Below are positions 61,782-64,000 of a stretch of 64,000 nt of DNA, one piece after another; the first letter of the stretch is position 1; each line of letters opens with the position of its first letter. Position numbers and translations under genes: made by a program. The stretch comes from an uncultured Pelagibacteraceae bacterium. GTDB lineage: Bacteria; Pseudomonadota; Alphaproteobacteria; Pelagibacterales; Pelagibacteraceae. The stretch covers positions 1 through 64,000 of the forward strand of contig CACKCQ010000007.1 in assembly GCA_902598655.1 (NCBI GenBank). The letters run 5' to 3'. The notes under the pieces are model-generated. The model did not search any database and was not told where the DNA came from. It saw nothing but the letters and a program-made list of their open reading frames with translations.

Positions 61782-62629
61782 TTTGCAGACATAATTGCTT
61801 GGAAAGGACCGCTTCCAATCCATAATTCATCAGAACCTTCCTCTACAAGGTGCATTCCCTCACCAACATTAAATGTCATGCTTAAAGAAGTTGTCGCTCC
61901 AGTGACTGTAATAGGATCTGCAAATTTCACAAGACCTTCTAGTTTAACAACTTCACTTGTATTAGCTGCTCTATGTTCATTGCTATCAACTAAAAAACCA
62001 GTAATAGTAGCAGACGTGCCATTTATACCTGGAACATGAGCTCTTGATGAAAATGATGAGGCTCCCGCATCTCCAAAATGTGCTAATGTTTCAACAAATT
62101 TTCCAGGTGTAATAGCGCTTGAACCACAGACAGAATTTCCTGTATGAGTGCTACCAAACGCATGCGTTCCGGAGCCAGCTTTTGTTCCACAAAAAACTCC
62201 AGTTCCACTAGATGTTCCTGTTTTAGCACCACTAAGCTCACCTGCCCATGTTATACCGAAGGTATTATCCATATAAGCATACCCATGAGTATAGGTTCCA
62301 TTTGGAGGTCGTGTATAAGTTCCATCAAGAACAATTTCTGCTCCTTGAGTTACAGCTGCAGTAGCTCCACTTGTGTTGTTAAATATTTGAGAACAAGGAG
62401 TTAAAACAACTGTTGATGATGTTGTTGCTTCAGTTGGAATACTTGTACATAAATATAATTTATAAATTACTATTTCATATTCAGCTGGAGCCGTATCACA
62501 TCCATTGTCAATATCACTTTCTGAGTAAACTCCAGAAGATATAGTACAAGCCTCAGCTTTATTAGAATTAAATATCTCAAAAATAAAAATTGTAGATAAA
62601 ATTAAAAATAAATATTTAATATTCTTCAT
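61778..62629 (-). CDS. Secreted protein of unknown function, partner of adjacent barrel gene
   Basis: Signal peptide, several Cys, Ser/Thr/Gly-rich low-complexity segment; abuts 62630..63478. Confidence 0.55.
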   Translation of the reverse strand: MKNIKYLFLILSTIFIFEIFNSNKAEACTISSGVYSESDIDNGCDTAPAEYEIVIYKLYLCTSIPTEATTSSTVVLTPCSQIFNNTSGATAAVTQGAEIVLDGTYTRPPNGTYTHGYAYMDNTFGITWAGELSGAKTGTSSGTGVFCGTKAGSGTHAFGSTHTGNSVCGSSAITPGKFVETLAHFGDAGASSFSSRAHVPGINGTSATITGFLVDSNEHRAANTSEVVKLEGLVKFADPITVTGATTSLSMTFNVGEGMHLVEEGSDELWIGSGPFQAIMSAN

Positions 62630-63478
62630 TTAAAATCCTCCTGCTTTAACAGTAAAACTCGCTCCTTTTTTCTTAATAACATTTTCTCTTCTAACTTTCT
62701 CATACATTCTATCTTTCATGGAAATTCTTTCAAAAGCCTCACTACTAAATAAAGATGTGCCAGGATTTTTTATACTATTACTATATCTAAGATTGATAAA
62801 ACTTTGATCATTGTGATGATCATAATTAGTGTGGCCAATTTCAAATGATAAACCAGAATTTGGTACTTTAATCTGAGTAGAAAATTCTAAACCTTGAAAA
62901 TCATTACCACCAGAAACTTCAAAATCGAAAGCTTTCAAATAAGCTTTCATAGATGGTATATATGGAAGATGCGCGCCTATCTCAACATCATATCCATCGA
63001 TAGCCTCTTCATTTTTACTATCTTTTCCTTTTTTGCTAGAGCTTTCAGCAAAATATTGATTGTAATTTAAATCTAGAATGGAAGATTTAAATTCAGCACC
63101 TATACTAAATCTTTGGTGCTCATAATCAAATTCATAATCATAAAAAGCGTTTAAACCAAATAATATACTTTCATCATTAGATAAATATCTTTGTCCAAGT
63201 CCAAAATTAAATGTTTCTCTGTCACTGTCGTGTAAAAATAAAGATCCTTGGAAAAAAGATAAGTCTGAACTATCTTCTGCAAAAATCTTAAATGTTTGTA
63301 TGCCTATTTCTGGTTTAATAGTTTCAATTTTTTTTATTGAAAAATCAGTGTTTTCAAAATGCTCCTCCAAAAAACTTTCCAAAGAAGAATAAAATCTATC
63401 TACTACTTCATCTACTTTAGCAAAAGAAGCTGAGATAAAAAGCAACTGAAATATTAGAATTTTTAATAAAAATTTCAT
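62630..63478 (-). CDS. Inverse-autotransporter-like beta-barrel protein (no passenger)
   Basis: NFGLGQRYLSNDESILFGLNAFYDYEFDYEHQRFSIGAEFKSSILDLNYNQYF, GYDVEIGAHLPYIPSMKAYLKA pattern resembles the intimin/invasin beta-domain. Confidence 0.65.
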   Translation of the reverse strand: MKFLLKILIFQLLFISASFAKVDEVVDRFYSSLESFLEEHFENTDFSIKKIETIKPEIGIQTFKIFAEDSSDLSFFQGSLFLHDSDRETFNFGLGQRYLSNDESILFGLNAFYDYEFDYEHQRFSIGAEFKSSILDLNYNQYFAESSSKKGKDSKNEEAIDGYDVEIGAHLPYIPSMKAYLKAFDFEVSGGNDFQGLEFSTQIKVPNSGLSFEIGHTNYDHHNDQSFINLRYSNSIKNPGTSLFSSEAFERISMKDRMYEKVRRENVIKKKGASFTVKAGGF

Positions 63479-63522
63479 TATTTATATATAAAGATATATA
63501 GTTTAATTAAAAGGTCTAAAAA

Positions 63523-63599
63523 TGGTAGCGGGAAGTGGGATAAAGCCACTGACCTCGGGCTTATGCAACCCGCGCTCTTACCAATTGAGCTACCCCGCC
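63523..63599 (-). tRNA. Atypical tRNA-Met(CAU)-like gene, CCA encoded
   Basis: Cloverleaf on minus strand: GGCGGGG/TCCCGCT acceptor, GCTC/GAGC D-stem, CGGGT/GCCCG anticodon stem with loop TGCATAA, AGTGG/CCACT T-stem, ACCA 3' end. Confidence 0.8.
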
Positions 63600-63698
63600 T
63601 TAATAATTGTTAGTTTATAATATTTTTATTTTTTGCATTAGCTATTTATTATTTTTTAGGTAAACCATTTATAATTCTTAGAAAAAAAATATTAAAAA

Positions 63699-64000
63699 CT
63701 AAATTTCTTTTTTTTTCCAGGTGTCTGGTGTTAAATTATTATCTATTTCAATTGCCAACCTGTAATCAAACTCACGAACTCCTCTTTTTTTAATATAATC
63801 ATAGGTTCTCAAAATTCCTTCTTTTAGATTAGTCTTTGTTTTATAATTGAGAAGTTCTCTAGCTTTATTTGAAGAGCAAGTTGCATGTTTCACTTCTCTT
63901 GGTCTATCTTTCTTATAAATTGGATCTAGATTTGAACCAGTTATGTTTGAGCAGATTTCTACTACCTCATTAATAGTAACAAACTCCTCGTCTGGTCCAA
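63699..64000 (-). CDS. NAD-dependent sugar-nucleotide epimerase/dehydratase, C-terminal part (continues past window end)
   Basis: Open frame reads through to the window edge: GPDEEFVTINEVVEICSNITGSNLDPIYKKDRPREVKHATCSSNKARELLNYKTKTNLKEGILRT. Confidence 0.85.
   Translation of the reverse strand, partial: GPDEEFVTINEVVEICSNITGSNLDPIYKKDRPREVKHATCSSNKARELLNYKTKTNLKEGILRTYDYIKKRGVREFDYRLAIEIDNNLTPDTWKKKEI

Noticed and set aside
61778-64000. Prophage or integrative element next to the tRNA
   Set aside because: No integrase, transposase, phage genes or att-like direct repeats are seen in the available sequence; the region ends with the window.

Overview
This 64 kb window is AT-rich, very densely packed alphaproteobacterial DNA. 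Gene content and order look like SAR11/Pelagibacterales (lineage inferred from content, not searched). Almost all of it is coding, with many abutting or overlapping gene ends. Recognisable modules: purS(partial)-purQ-purL-bolA-grxD; rpsD, trmJ-like, cimA, cysS, nadE, class II DAHP synthase, glmS, and an acetyltransferase-only GlmU-like protein; prpD-prpB-prpC converging on a second MmgE/PrpD gene with a TctABC transporter; nrdAB with two candidate NrdR boxes; a TRAP transporter + malonyl-CoA decarboxylase + CoA-transferase locus; rpoZ; a cluster of secreted HExxH proteins including a MORN-repeat protein; a second TctABC; an Anbu peptidase divergent from an ATP-grasp protein; a polar amino-acid ABC transporter; a SpeD-SpeE fusion next to an aldolase-dehydrogenase, mtnA, mtnP and apt; an inverse-autotransporter-like barrel next to a secreted protein; an atypical tRNA-Met(CAU)-like gene; and a partial sugar-nucleotide epimerase. 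Best candidates for something undescribed: (1) a compact methylthioadenosine salvage locus ending in an aldolase-SDR fusion; (2) a passenger-less inverse autotransporter barrel paired with a separate secreted protein; (3) the secreted HExxH/MORN cluster; (4) a recurrent hairpin between the substrate-binding-protein gene and the permease gene in all four transporter operons; (5) a GC-rich interlocking inverted-repeat element in an otherwise spacer-free genome. All functional assignments come from reading protein motifs; no database search was run.
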